Shown here: positions 35,610-45,200 of the stretch, piece by piece
Layout of the letters: each line of letters begins with the position of its first letter
Numbering within the stretch: position 1 is the stretch's first letter
Source of the DNA: an uncultured Bacilli bacterium
GTDB lineage: Bacteria > Bacillota_I > Bacilli_A > RF39 > UBA660
Length of the DNA stretch: 64,000 bases
NCBI GenBank assembly: GCA_934120635.1
Contig: CAKOUR010000009.1
Coordinates: 15,567 to 79,566 of the forward strand
Direction: 5' to 3'
Made by a program: the position numbers and the translations under genes
The notes under the pieces: model-generated
The model's input: the letters and a program-made list of their open reading frames with translations, nothing else
Databases searched by the model: none
Told to the model about the DNA's origin: nothing

Positions 35610-37133
35610 GTGCAGACGTATTTGAGGTTTTTATATGAATTTTTGATGCAATTTTTTATTGGAATTAAGACTATTGTTTTTGGGATAGTTAATGGTGTTA
35701 AAGAAATTTTTAATATTTCTTCTTATATTAAGATTATTAATTTTTATAAGGATGATTTTAATGGTCCTGAATGGGTTTTTGTTGTTATTGCTATTATATT
35801 ATTGATTGTTCTTGTGTTAGCTATTTTTTTAATTATTTTCTTTTTGATTAAAAAATATTTAAGATTTAGAAAGACTTTGGTAGAGCAAGAAGATTTGTTG
35901 GAGGAAGTTGCTACTTTAAATAATGAGGTGTCTAGTTTGGTTAAGGAGAAAGAGAGTATTTTAGCAATGAAGGTTTCTCATTTGGGATTAAAACCTTCTG
36001 AACTAGATGAAGAGGATGATGATACTAGTAATGATAATACTTCTAATGGTGAGGAATATCGTTTTCCTAAGTTACATTCTATAGATGAGGCTTATCTTAA
36101 TTATAAGATTAAGAATTATAATAATAATTTTACTTTACCTGAGTTAGTAGAAGATTTTAGAAATTTTGCTGCTTCACATTTAAAACTTTATTATAAGACA
36201 GAGATGATTAGATTGTTTATTTCGGCTTTAGCGTCGACAAAGCTGGTTATTTTGCAAGGTATTTCTGGTACTGGTAAGACTTCGCTTGCTTATGCTTGGG
36301 GAAAGTTTTTAAAGCATGATTCTTGTGTTGCGTCTGTACAGCCATCTTGGAGAGATAGAACTGAGTTATTTGGTTATTTTAATGAATTTACGAAGAAGTT
36401 TAATGAAACTGAAGTTTTGAAAGAGATGTATTTAGCTGGTTACACGGATGATGTTTATACGGTTATTTTGGATGAAATGAATATTTCTAGGGTTGAATAT
36501 TATTTTGCAGAGATGTTATCTATTCTAGAAATGCCTAATAAGGATGAATGGATTGTTGAACTAGTTAGTGCTAGTTGGAAAAATGATCCTAAGAATATTA
36601 TTGATGGTAAGTTAAAGATACCCCCTAATATGTGGTATATTGGGACTATTAATAATGATGATTCTACTTTTATGGTAACAGATAAAGTTTATGATAGAGC
36701 AATGCCTCTCGATATTAATGATAAGGGGCAAGTTTTTGAACCTAAGGATGTTCCTGCTCAGGATATTAATTATACTTATCTTGATAAGTTGTTTCAAGAG
36801 GCTATTAATGATAATCAAATTAGTCAAGAAACTTTAGATAAGATAGAGATTATGGATGATTATGTTATTAAGCATTTTAGAATTGCTTTTGGTAATAGAA
36901 TTGTTGCTCATATGAAGAAGTTTGTTCCTGTTTATGTTGCTTGTGGTGGAGAAGAAGTAGATGGTGTTGATTATTTTTTAGCAAGAAAGGTTCTTCGAAA
37001 GTTTGAACAATTGAATGTATCTTATATTAGGGATGAAATAGATGGATATATTGAATTTTTAGATAAAACTTTTGGTAAGGGTAAGATGAAAGAATGTGAA
37101 GAGTATTTACTTAGACTTAAGAAATTAACTTAA
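35610..37133 (+). CDS. Membrane-anchored McrB-like AAA+ ATPase
   Basis: A 507-residue protein. A strong membrane helix lies at about 54-80, followed by a coiled coil (about 88-122) and an acidic linker. The AAA+ domain is of the McrB/dynein-related type: Walker A GISGTGKTS (217-225), QPSWRDRTELFGYF, Walker B VILDEMN (285-291) with ISRVEYYFAEMLSILE, and GTINNDDSTFMVTDKVYDRA, the counterpart of the McrB MNxxD/sensor region. Classic McrB is a cytosolic GTPase for restriction; a membrane anchor is unusual. The next gene is a DUF2357/McrC-like partner. GTG 35610 follows GGAAGGAAG by 7 bases. Confidence 0.85.
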   Translation: MQTYLRFLYEFLMQFFIGIKTIVFGIVNGVKEIFNISSYIKIINFYKDDFNGPEWVFVVIAIILLIVLVLAIFLIIFFLIKKYLRFRKTLVEQEDLLEEVATLNNEVSSLVKEKESILAMKVSHLGLKPSELDEEDDDTSNDNTSNGEEYRFPKLHSIDEAYLNYKIKNYNNNFTLPELVEDFRNFAASHLKLYYKTEMIRLFISALASTKLVILQGISGTGKTSLAYAWGKFLKHDSCVASVQPSWRDRTELFGYFNEFTKKFNETEVLKEMYLAGYTDDVYTVILDEMNISRVEYYFAEMLSILEMPNKDEWIVELVSASWKNDPKNIIDGKLKIPPNMWYIGTINNDDSTFMVTDKVYDRAMPLDINDKGQVFEPKDVPAQDINYTYLDKLFQEAINDNQISQETLDKIEIMDDYVIKHFRIAFGNRIVAHMKKFVPVYVACGGEEVDGVDYFLARKVLRKFEQLNVSYIRDEIDGYIEFLDKTFGKGKMKECEEYLLRLKKLT

Positions 37134-37151
37134 TGGGAGGGAGCGATTTTT

Positions 37152-38261
37152 ATGGGTTTGGAGGTTATTGATTTATATCAAAAGACAAATAGTAAGAGTA
37201 CTAGGGGTTTTTTGGATAAAATTGATTCTAATTTAAATGTTAAGAGTGATTATGAGAAGGTTGATTCTAATTTAGAATGGCTTACTAAAATGGAGGATAC
37301 TATTTATTATTTAGATAATATTTTAAGAAATCCTAATCGATTTATTGTTAATGAGGAGGATATTGTTAAGATTGAATTGGCAAGAAGAGTTACGGTTGAG
37401 AGTATTAAGCATTTATCTAGGAATACAAATTTAATTCAAGATTATGATCGAAAAACGGGAAATGTTAGACCTTCTAAAATACTTAATATTAATAAAGAAG
37501 AGAGTTTTAATACTTATGAAAATCGTTTTATTTATAGTTTAATTCAGAATATGAGGGGCTTTATTGCTAGAAAGAAGCAGGCTGGTATTGTACCTAGTAG
37601 TATTCGTGATGATAAAGTATTAGAGTATAATGCTAGTACAGTGATTGGAAAAGAAAAAGTTAAAATGTCAATGCAGCTTAATTCTAAACTTGATGAAGAA
37701 GGTTCTAATGCATCGGCTGATGAGATTAGTAAGAGGATTGAAAAGTTAGAGTTACAGATATCAGATTTGATGAATAGTGATGTTTATAAGACTTTGGCAA
37801 AACTTCATGTAGCTCTTGTTACTTCTCCAATAAAAAAGACAAATGTTATTTTAAAAAATGTTAATTTTCAATATGCTGAAAAATTATGGAATTATATGCA
37901 AGAAGAGTTAATGAATGAACCTGGTGTTTTTAGGAAAAAGAAGAATTATCAGGATAAGGGAAGTTTGAAGTCTAATTTTGATGAAACTTTTTTGCTTAAT
38001 TATTTAATTATGAATAAGATGGATAATAAGAAACTTACCATAGAGGAAAAGGAAGAGGTTTCTTCTAAAATTACTTATGGTATGATAGAGGAATTAATGA
38101 AGTTAAATGAAAATATTAGTGAAGAAGAGTTAAAGAAGATGGTTTCTTTACAGTATGGAAAGATTAAATATAAGCAAGTTGTTAGTAATAGGAAAATTAT
38201 AGATATTTATATTAAACATATAAATAAGTATTTAAAGAAAATAGAGAGTATAGAAATATAG
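37152..38261 (+). CDS. DUF2357/McrC-like partner protein
   Basis: A 369-residue cytoplasmic protein. The block KILNINKEESFNTYENRFIYSLIQNMRGFI resembles the NTxENRF motif of McrC/DUF2357 proteins, which pair with McrB-like ATPases. A coiled-coil part (ADEISKRIEKLELQISDLMNS) follows. I cannot find a PD-(D/E)xK nuclease core at the C-terminus, so it may be a non-nuclease partner. It follows the ATPase by 18 bases with a GGGAGGGAG ribosome site. The family call is tentative; the pairing by position is clear. Confidence 0.55.
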   Translation: MGLEVIDLYQKTNSKSTRGFLDKIDSNLNVKSDYEKVDSNLEWLTKMEDTIYYLDNILRNPNRFIVNEEDIVKIELARRVTVESIKHLSRNTNLIQDYDRKTGNVRPSKILNINKEESFNTYENRFIYSLIQNMRGFIARKKQAGIVPSSIRDDKVLEYNASTVIGKEKVKMSMQLNSKLDEEGSNASADEISKRIEKLELQISDLMNSDVYKTLAKLHVALVTSPIKKTNVILKNVNFQYAEKLWNYMQEELMNEPGVFRKKKNYQDKGSLKSNFDETFLLNYLIMNKMDNKKLTIEEKEEVSSKITYGMIEELMKLNENISEEELKKMVSLQYGKIKYKQVVSNRKIIDIYIKHINKYLKKIESIEI

Positions 38262-38282
38262 GATAGATATGGTTGGTGGAGT

Positions 38283-38846
38283 ATGAAAAATACAGTTGAT
38301 AAAATTAAAAATAATAAATGTTTAAGGATTATTTATAAAGTATTAAAAGCAATAACGACTTTGTTAATTATTTTAATTGTTAGTGTTATTTTTGTTCAAA
38401 GAATATCTAATAATAAAGTAACAATAGGTGGATATAGTGTTTTTACGATTATTACAGAGAGTATGGTGCCTAAATATCAAGTTGGAGATATGTTGCTATC
38501 TAAGAAATGTGCTATTGATAAGATTAAAGTAGGTGATGATGTTGTTTATATGGGAAAAAGTGGTACTTTTGAAGGAAAAATTGTAACTCATAGGGTGATA
38601 AAAATTGATAAAACTAGTAATGGATTAGAGTTTCATACGAAAGGTATTGCTAATGCTGTTGAAGATCCTTTAGTTAATGGTGATCAAATTTATGGAGTTG
38701 TTAGTAAGAAATTATTCTTTTTGAGTATGCTTAGTAAGTTAGTTAATAATATATATGGCTTTTATTTTATTATTTTTATCCCTTTTGCAATTATGATATT
38801 TCTTGAAATTATTGCTATGATGCATGAAAAAGATAAGAAAAATTAA
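38283..38846 (+). CDS. SipW-like signal peptidase I
   Basis: A 187-residue S26B-type signal peptidase. An N-terminal helix (about 19-38) is followed by the catalytic Ser S60 in TESMVPKYQVGD, then H103 in VTHRVI; His takes the place of the Lys of ordinary bacterial enzymes, as in B. subtilis SipW and archaeal enzymes. The GDQIYGVV block and a C-terminal helix (about 155-178) complete the fold. It overlaps by one base (TAATG) the gene of a SipW-type substrate and should cut it outside the membrane. Confidence 0.88.
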   Translation: MKNTVDKIKNNKCLRIIYKVLKAITTLLIILIVSVIFVQRISNNKVTIGGYSVFTIITESMVPKYQVGDMLLSKKCAIDKIKVGDDVVYMGKSGTFEGKIVTHRVIKIDKTSNGLEFHTKGIANAVEDPLVNGDQIYGVVSKKLFFLSMLSKLVNNIYGFYFIIFIPFAIMIFLEIIAMMHEKDKKN

Positions 38847-39484
38847 TGAATAATAATAATCAGCTATTAAAAGTCATATGGAAAGTTGTTAAAAAGAGAT
38901 TTAAACTTAGTCATTTATTGTTTATTGCATTACTTCTTACTTGTAATTCTTTTGCTTGGTTTATTTATATGAATAAGATCGATAGTGATATTGATGTTAA
39001 GGTAAAGGCTTGGAATGTTTCTTTTCGCTTTGATAATCAAACTATGAGTGATTATATTAAATTTGATGTTCGGGATATATATCCTGGAATGGAAGATAAT
39101 AGACAAGAGGTTTCTGTTACGAATGATGGTGAAGTAGCGGCTAAACTTTACTATGAAATTGTTAGTGTTAGAATTTTTGATAAAACTTATTCGGTAAATG
39201 ATGGTGGTTTTAGTTCTTCAGAGATTGAAAATGTACTTAATCAGTCTTATCCTTTTAAGATTAATATTTCTTCTGATAAAGAGGTTATTGATGGTAAGGG
39301 AGGTGTTGCTAAGTTTATTGTGAATGTTTCTTGGCCTTATGAAACTTTGGATGATAATGGAGAACTAAAGGATTTGGATGATACTTATTGGGGAAATAAA
39401 GCTTATTCTTATGGTAAGGAATATCCAGATAAGCCTTGCGTTTTGTTAAATATAAAATTATCAGCAACACAGGTAAATAATTAG
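38846..39484 (+). CDS. TasA-like SipW substrate
   Basis: A 212-residue protein with a basic start, a hydrophobic helix (about 22-38) and the SipW-type site NSFAWFIY. The mature part follows the TasA/camelysin plan: VKVKAWNVSFRFDNQ, YPGMEDNRQEVSVTNDGEVAAKLYYEIVS. Such proteins form matrix fibres in Bacillus. It overlaps the SipW-like gene, just as sipW-tasA are neighbours in B. subtilis. A terminator follows. Confidence 0.78.
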   Translation: MNNNNQLLKVIWKVVKKRFKLSHLLFIALLLTCNSFAWFIYMNKIDSDIDVKVKAWNVSFRFDNQTMSDYIKFDVRDIYPGMEDNRQEVSVTNDGEVAAKLYYEIVSVRIFDKTYSVNDGGFSSSEIENVLNQSYPFKINISSDKEVIDGKGGVAKFIVNVSWPYETLDDNGELKDLDDTYWGNKAYSYGKEYPDKPCVLLNIKLSATQVNN

Positions 39485-39531
39485 ATTGAATAAATTGATA
39501 TTCTTTTGAATTTAAAAAATAAAATGTTGTA

Positions 39532-39566
39532 AAAAATCACATCAAATTTTTGGCGTGATTTTTGTT
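39532..39566. terminator. Bidirectional terminator
   Basis: AAAAATCAC pairs with GTGATTTTT, extended inward past one mismatch to a GC pair; T-runs flank both sides. It serves the first SipW/TasA operon and the converging gene at 39654. Confidence 0.75.
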
Positions 39567-39653
39567 TATAATCTTTAAAAAATATTAAAGTTTAAGATTA
39601 TGTTTAAGTATTTTATAATAAATATTTTAAGTTATTTTTTAAAGTTGATGTTT

Positions 39654-40295
39654 TTAATTTGTATTTTGAACTGTTGGAAGTTGAATAAATTTTAAATGAA
39701 CATTTACTTTTGCTAATCCATCTTTGATGGTGGTTGTATTAGTGTCAGCTTTATTGTCCATAGTTGCACCATTATTTTCATCATCATTCCATTTTAAATA
39801 TACTCTTATTTTTAATTCTTTGTTTTTACTATTGTAAGGAATTTGATCTTCTATTTTTATTTGATTATCTTTAGAAATTATTTCTTGTTTTTCTCCATCA
39901 TTTAAGGAATATCCTGAAATTGACATATCTTTTACAATGCTGTTATCGTTATTGCTGGTAGTAATCTCATATTTTAATGATACATCTGTATTAGAAGCAT
40001 CGATTATCATATCGAAATATCCTTCTGCTGTTGGAGCAATAACATTAGCAGCAATATTATCGTTTCCTTTAAAAATAGGACTAATGATATTAGTTAATTC
40101 TTTTTCGGTTGTTATATCTTTATTGTTTACTAATATTTTCCAGCGAGCGATAGACACATTAGCATCTGATGTGGTTTGAGTTATATATTTAGCATATGTT
40201 TGTTTTATTGTGAATATTGATAATATAATTAAGAAACTTAAAGATAAAATCAGAATTTGTTTTTTTCTCTTTTCTTTTTTTGATATATAAGGCAT
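39654..40295 (-). CDS. TasA-like SipW substrate
   Basis: A 213-residue exported protein: basic N-terminus, hydrophobic helix (about 12-30), SipW-type site QTYAKYITQ, then ANVSIARWKILVN as in TasA-like proteins. The mature part is acidic and beta-rich, with a repeat of polar Asn/Asp segments and KELKIRVYLKWND. It is the only gene of the locus on the minus strand and is transcribed from a promoter back-to-back with that of the next gene, so the two may be controlled together. Its GAGGAGG ribosome site is strong. Confidence 0.75.
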   Translation of the reverse strand: MPYISKKEKRKKQILILSLSFLIILSIFTIKQTYAKYITQTTSDANVSIARWKILVNNKDITTEKELTNIISPIFKGNDNIAANVIAPTAEGYFDMIIDASNTDVSLKYEITTSNNDNSIVKDMSISGYSLNDGEKQEIISKDNQIKIEDQIPYNSKNKELKIRVYLKWNDDENNGATMDNKADTNTTTIKDGLAKVNVHLKFIQLPTVQNTN

Positions 40296-40320
40296 TTTAT
40301 TCCTCCTCTATTATATTTTT

Positions 40321-40349
40321 ATTATAGCAAAACATTTTTAAAAATACAA
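40321..40349 (-). promoter_or_regulatory. Promoter of the minus-strand TasA-like gene
   Basis: On the minus strand: TTGTAT, 17-base spacer, TATAAT preceded by TTGC. Its -35 box directly touches the -35 box of the divergent promoter. Confidence 0.75.
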
Positions 40350-40378
40350 TTGCAGATGATAGAGAATTATGATAAACT
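40350..40378 (+). promoter_or_regulatory. Promoter of the 40.4-42.2 kb operon
   Basis: TTGCAG, 17-base spacer, TAAACT with TGA directly before it. It abuts the divergent promoter at 40321. Confidence 0.65.
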
Positions 40379-40406
40379 ATACATTATAGGTAAGTAGGGT
40401 GGTATA

Positions 40407-41123
40407 ATGAGTAAAGTTGTTGTAACAGCTAGTCGTTTAGAGAGAAGAAAAAAGATTAATAAGTATTTGAAGAGAATTACTTTAATTTTAATGATATTGT
40501 TTGCTTTTTTGTATATTATTTTAGCAATTATTTATAATGGTGGTAATTTTACTATTACTTTGGATCCTACTTTTTCGGCTGATACAGGGATAGTTTTATA
40601 TGAAAATAGAGAAAAGAAAGAAATTAAAAATAGGTTATATGCTAAAGAGATAGATTCAATGGATAATATTTCTATTAAGTGGATTCCAGATAATATTGAT
40701 GATGAGAAAGATGGAGCACATAATGGTGATAATTACATAGCGTATACTTTTTATTTAGAGAATGAGGGAAAAGAGGAGATTAATTATTGGGTAGAATGTA
40801 CGATTGATGATGTTATTCGCCGAATTGATGAGGCTGTTAGAATAATGATTATTTTAAATGGGGATAAGGTTGTTTATGCTAAGGAGAATAGTCTTACAAA
40901 GATGGCGGAGGATGGTACGGAAAAGTTTTATAAAAGTAAGGTGCCAGTTCTAAGAAAAAGATCTAATTTTAAGTCTGGGGATATTGATAAATATACAATA
41001 GTTGTTTGGGTAGAAGGTGATGATCCTGATTGTGTAGATGCTTTGATTGGTGGAGAGATTAAGATGCATTTAGATATTAGAGATGAACATATTTCTAATT
41101 TGAATAAAGAAAAGAAGAAATAG
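40407..41123 (+). CDS. TasA/camelysin-related membrane protein
   Basis: A 238-residue protein with a basic N-terminus, one hydrophobic helix (about 24-44) and an outside domain. It lacks a clear SipW-type cleavage site, so it may stay anchored. Its ending, VVWVEGDDPDCVDALIGGEIKMHLDI, matches the ending of the SipW substrates at 41132 and 54195 (WLEGQDVDCENN...GDL...L.F), so it is a relative. It is 8 bases upstream of the 41132 gene in one operon. Confidence 0.65.
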   Translation: MSKVVVTASRLERRKKINKYLKRITLILMILFAFLYIILAIIYNGGNFTITLDPTFSADTGIVLYENREKKEIKNRLYAKEIDSMDNISIKWIPDNIDDEKDGAHNGDNYIAYTFYLENEGKEEINYWVECTIDDVIRRIDEAVRIMIILNGDKVVYAKENSLTKMAEDGTEKFYKSKVPVLRKRSNFKSGDIDKYTIVVWVEGDDPDCVDALIGGEIKMHLDIRDEHISNLNKEKKK

Positions 41124-41131
41124 GTGAAAAT

Positions 41132-42178
41132 ATGGGAAAGAGAATAAGGACGAGGAAGATTTACTATTATGAAGAGGTAGAAGAAGATAGTGTTGATAAG
41201 AAAAAAGTTGTTTATTTATTATTTTTACTTTTGATGACTGGAATTATGCTTGCTACTTCTACTTATGCATGGTTTACAACTAATCGTATAGTTAAGGTTG
41301 ATACTTTGAATATTAAGGTACAAAGTGAGGGGAGTTTAGAAATTTCTGTTGATGGTATTAATTGGAAACCTGGTATTACTCAAGAAGAACTTGCTGCTGC
41401 TAGAAGTACTTATCCTGGTAGTGTTAATCAGCTTCCTTCTTTGATTGAGCCAGTATCAACGGTTGGAGAGCTTGATAATCGTGGCTTTATGAATATGTAT
41501 TTGGGTGTAGTTAAATCTAATAGTATGGGAGATTATATTTTAACTTCAACTAAAAGTACTGAGATAGAGGGAAATGGTGAATTATCTGATGGTAAGTTTG
41601 TGGCTTTTGATTTATTTTTAAAGACAACTGAGGCTAAGGATTTGTATTTAACTGGTAAATCTGGGGTTACTTATAATGGTAATGCTAGTGTTGGAACTGA
41701 AAATGCTATTCGAGTTGCTTTTGTTAATGAAGGGAATGTAATGGATGGTAGTGGAAGTTCGGTTATTCAGTCTCTTGCTACAACTAATCGGGATAATGTT
41801 TATATTTGGGAGCCTAATTATGATACTCATACTTTAACTGGCATTAGTAATGCTTTAGATATTTATAATATAACAACTAGTTTAAATGGGGCTCAATATA
41901 TCCCTTATGATGGGGTACAATCTGAGATTAGTGAGGATGAAAATATTACTTTAAAGAGATCTTTTGCTAGTTATTATCCTAATAAATTTTTTAGGGTTAC
42001 GCCTTTTTTAATTACTCCAAGTGGTAGTAATACTTATCAAAAGTTTATTAATTTACCTAGTGGTATTACTAAAATTAGGGTTTATTTATGGTTAGAAGGA
42101 CAAGATGTTGATTGTGAGAATAATGCTTCTGTTGGGGACTTAGCTTTTACTTTGGAGTTTAGTACTAATCCCTCTTAA
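41132..42178 (+). CDS. Large TasA-like SipW substrate, paralogue A
   Basis: A 348-residue protein: charged N-terminus, hydrophobic helix (about 27-44), and SipW-type site TSTYAWFTTNR. It is a clear paralogue of the protein at 54195. Shared blocks are LEISVDGINWKPGIT, KFVAFDLFL, AIRVAFVNEG, VYIWEPNYDTHTLTGISNAL and VYLWLEGQDVDCENNASVGDLAFTLEFS. It is probably a major fibre or matrix subunit. It ends its operon before a terminator. Confidence 0.78.
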   Translation: MGKRIRTRKIYYYEEVEEDSVDKKKVVYLLFLLLMTGIMLATSTYAWFTTNRIVKVDTLNIKVQSEGSLEISVDGINWKPGITQEELAAARSTYPGSVNQLPSLIEPVSTVGELDNRGFMNMYLGVVKSNSMGDYILTSTKSTEIEGNGELSDGKFVAFDLFLKTTEAKDLYLTGKSGVTYNGNASVGTENAIRVAFVNEGNVMDGSGSSVIQSLATTNRDNVYIWEPNYDTHTLTGISNALDIYNITTSLNGAQYIPYDGVQSEISEDENITLKRSFASYYPNKFFRVTPFLITPSGSNTYQKFINLPSGITKIRVYLWLEGQDVDCENNASVGDLAFTLEFSTNPS

Positions 42179-42184
42179 TTAAAT

Positions 42185-42220
42185 AAAATAATACTTAATT
42201 GTTATGAGTATTATTTTTAT
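42185..42220 (+). terminator. Terminator of the 40.4-42.2 kb operon
   Basis: AAAATAATACT and AGTATTATTTT form an 11-bp stem with an 11-base loop and a T-rich tail. Confidence 0.8.
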
Positions 42221-42240
42221 TTTTGTTTGTTAAAAATAAA

Positions 42241-42269
42241 GTGACTTTTTATTTGGGGTATGGTATAAT
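42241..42269 (+). promoter_or_regulatory. Promoter of the giant surface-protein gene
   Basis: GTGACT, 17-base spacer, TATAAT with TGG directly before it. Confidence 0.7.
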
Positions 42270-42295
42270 TTAGTTAATGTAGGAGAGTGGTATAG

Positions 42296-45200
42296 ATGCG
42301 TTATCGTAATGTTAAGACTAGTAAGATTTTGATTACGATTATTCTTTCTGTTTTTGTTATTGCATCTATTACTACTTATTCATTAACTTATAGTGAATAT
42401 ACAACAACTACTACTTTGTCAGAAGTGGAAAATGCTAGTGGTATTTTTGATAATACAGTTGTTGTTGATGATAGTACAAGTGATTATAATTATTATATGA
42501 GTTTAAATTATACAGAAAATTCTTCTAATACTCTTCCTACTGGTGTTAATCAAAATATTTATACTAAAAATAATTTAGTTAATGTAGAAATTACTTATGA
42601 TGGTAGTTCTATTGATGATAATTCTTTAGTTGGGTATGTTAGTTTGTCTGAGAGACAAAATATTTATAAGTATTATAAGATGTATCCTGTTGTGGATGGA
42701 TATGTTGATATTCCATTAATAGAAAATCCTTTTACAGACAGGCCTACTAATATGGGATTTAATGGTTGGGTTACAGATTATTCTGGTGTAATTCTTCGCT
42801 ATGATGATAAATTTTATGAGAGGTATGCGAGGGTTCCTGTTAACTCTATTGGTGATGTTAAGATTACTTTTCATGCTAGTTGGGTTAGTGCTAATGTTGG
42901 AAATATTACTTCTAGTTCTAATCAATGGTCTAGTGCTTTTGGTTCTTTGAATAAGAAGGGTATGGTCCAACTTGGTGGGTCTATTCCTGTTTATGAGAGT
43001 GTTGTTGGTCTTTATACTAAGGAACATATTTCTGGTGGTAGTTGGTGGAATAGAGTTTATTTTCCTGAAAATTCTTTTGATGATTCTGGGAAGAATATAG
43101 AGGGGCAACAGTGTCGTGATTGGAATGGCTGTGATTATTATGCTAAGGTTTTAGCTGATGTTTATAATGCTGGTGTTACTTATTATAAGTTGGTAAATAA
43201 GAGGATGCAAAGTTATACTCCAAAGATTACTGGTTATGATGAACTTCCTGGTTTGGAACCTGGTAAGGTTCTTGCTTCTTTTTATCGCAAGGTTAAGATT
43301 AATCGTTATGAGGATATTAGTGGATATTATAATGATGATGGTGTATATCAAGAGAGTGGTACTTGTAGTAGTAGTTCTGGGTGTTTTTATTATGAATTGG
43401 TACAATATTATGATAATAATGGTCAAGTAGAGACTGTTGTTGATGGTGAGAGTTATTATTATCTTGCTACTAGGGATACTAATATTATTGTTATGAAATC
43501 TAATACTAGTAGTGTTCCTTCTGATAGTATGGTTAAGCCTTATACTTTAACTAGTGTATATAATGGTGTTGATTATCGTAATAATGTTACTTGGACTGTT
43601 TCCAATTCTGCTGTTTATGCTTATAGTGATGTTAATATTGAGAATATTAGAATTAATTCTAATGCTTTAGATGATGGAAAAAATAATCCGACTTCTAGTG
43701 CTAGTTCTTCTAGGTATTTTTATGGTAATTATCATAATGTTAGGTTTGGAAGAGGAATTCTTAGAACTGGTAATTATAAGAATTTTTATGGTATTTTGGG
43801 GGGAGATAATAAGTATGAAAATTTGGGGAATAGTGGTAATGTATATAAGTATAGTTTAATTATTGAGAGTGGTTTTTATAATGTTCTTTCTTTATCTAAT
43901 GGTAGTGTTTATGATAATTATAGTTGGAATACTAGTAATAAGTATATTATGAATAAGTCTATATATGGTAATGATTATGATAGGGTGAAGAAGGATAATG
44001 ATAAGTTTGATGTTTCTTTTTGTGCTGCTGCTAGTTGGGGTGGAGGAGATTATTATTCGTCTTCTAATATTGGCTATGATTTAGTTGTTAAAAGTGGTAG
44101 TTTTGGTACTAAAAAAGTTGATTATTCTGCTGGCCTTTATATGGGAGGAAGAGGTTATGGAGAGCATTATACTTCTAAGAAAACAAAGATTGAGGGAGGA
44201 TGGATTTATAATTTAATTGGTGGTCCTTCTGTTGGTAGTAGTAGATCTAATTATAATGATATTTATCTTTATATGACTGGTGGAGAAGTCGATTCTATTG
44301 TTGGTGGTGCTGGTCTTAGTACAACTTATGGTAATAGAGTTTTAGCGATTACTGGTGGTGTTGTTAATTATCATGTTTTTGGTGGATCTAATGGTTATAT
44401 TGGAAATAGTGGTGATGGAAAATTAACTGGTAGTTCGTTTATTTATGTTGGTGGAAATGCTTTAATTGGTAATGAGAATAATGTTAATAATAATACTAAG
44501 TTATGGGGTGCTGAAGCTGGTTCTGTATTTGGTATAGGTAATGGGAACTCTAGTAATGATTCAATTGGGACTAATGATAATTCTGCTATTATTATAGATG
44601 GTGATGCTATAGTTTCTGGTAATGTATATGGTGGAGGTAATTATGGAGCTACTGGGATTAATGGTACTGGTAATAATTATACACATATTAATTTATTAGG
44701 TGGTCTTGTTAAAGGTAATGTATATGGTGGGGGTAATAATAATGGAGCTGGTTCTTCTTCAAATTTTAAAGTAAATATTGTTTTAAATGGTGGTGTTGTT
44801 GAGGGATCTATTTATGGTGGTTCTAGGACAAAGGGGACTATTTCTGGTTCGGTTAATTTGAATTTATTATCTGGTCATGTAAAGACTTCTTGCTATGGTG
44901 GTGGTGAGGGTGGCTATGTATCTTCTACTAATTCTGGAACTTTTGTTACAGGTAATGTTGATGTTGTTGTAGGGAATACTGATGCTGATAATAAGTTATT
45001 AAAAATTGATAATTCTATTTATGGTGGTAGTGCTTTTGGAACTGTAAATGGTTCTAGTAATTCTTCTAATATTTCTAGTTATAATACTACTTTACAGGTA
45101 TTATCTGGAACGATTAATAATGTATATGGTGGGGGTGAAGGAAATGATACTTATACGCCATATGTTCTTGGGAATGTTAATGTTGATGTATATGGTGGAA

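Noticed and set aside
35610..38261. A classical McrBC restriction system
   Set aside because: The ATPase has a membrane helix, the partner lacks a visible nuclease core, and the setting is a secretion operon, so plain restriction is less likely, though not excluded.
42716..43426. Minus-strand open frames of 91-130 codons opposite the giant gene
   Set aside because: They are shadows of the repeat-rich coding strand, with odd Thr/Ile/Asn composition and no ribosome sites.
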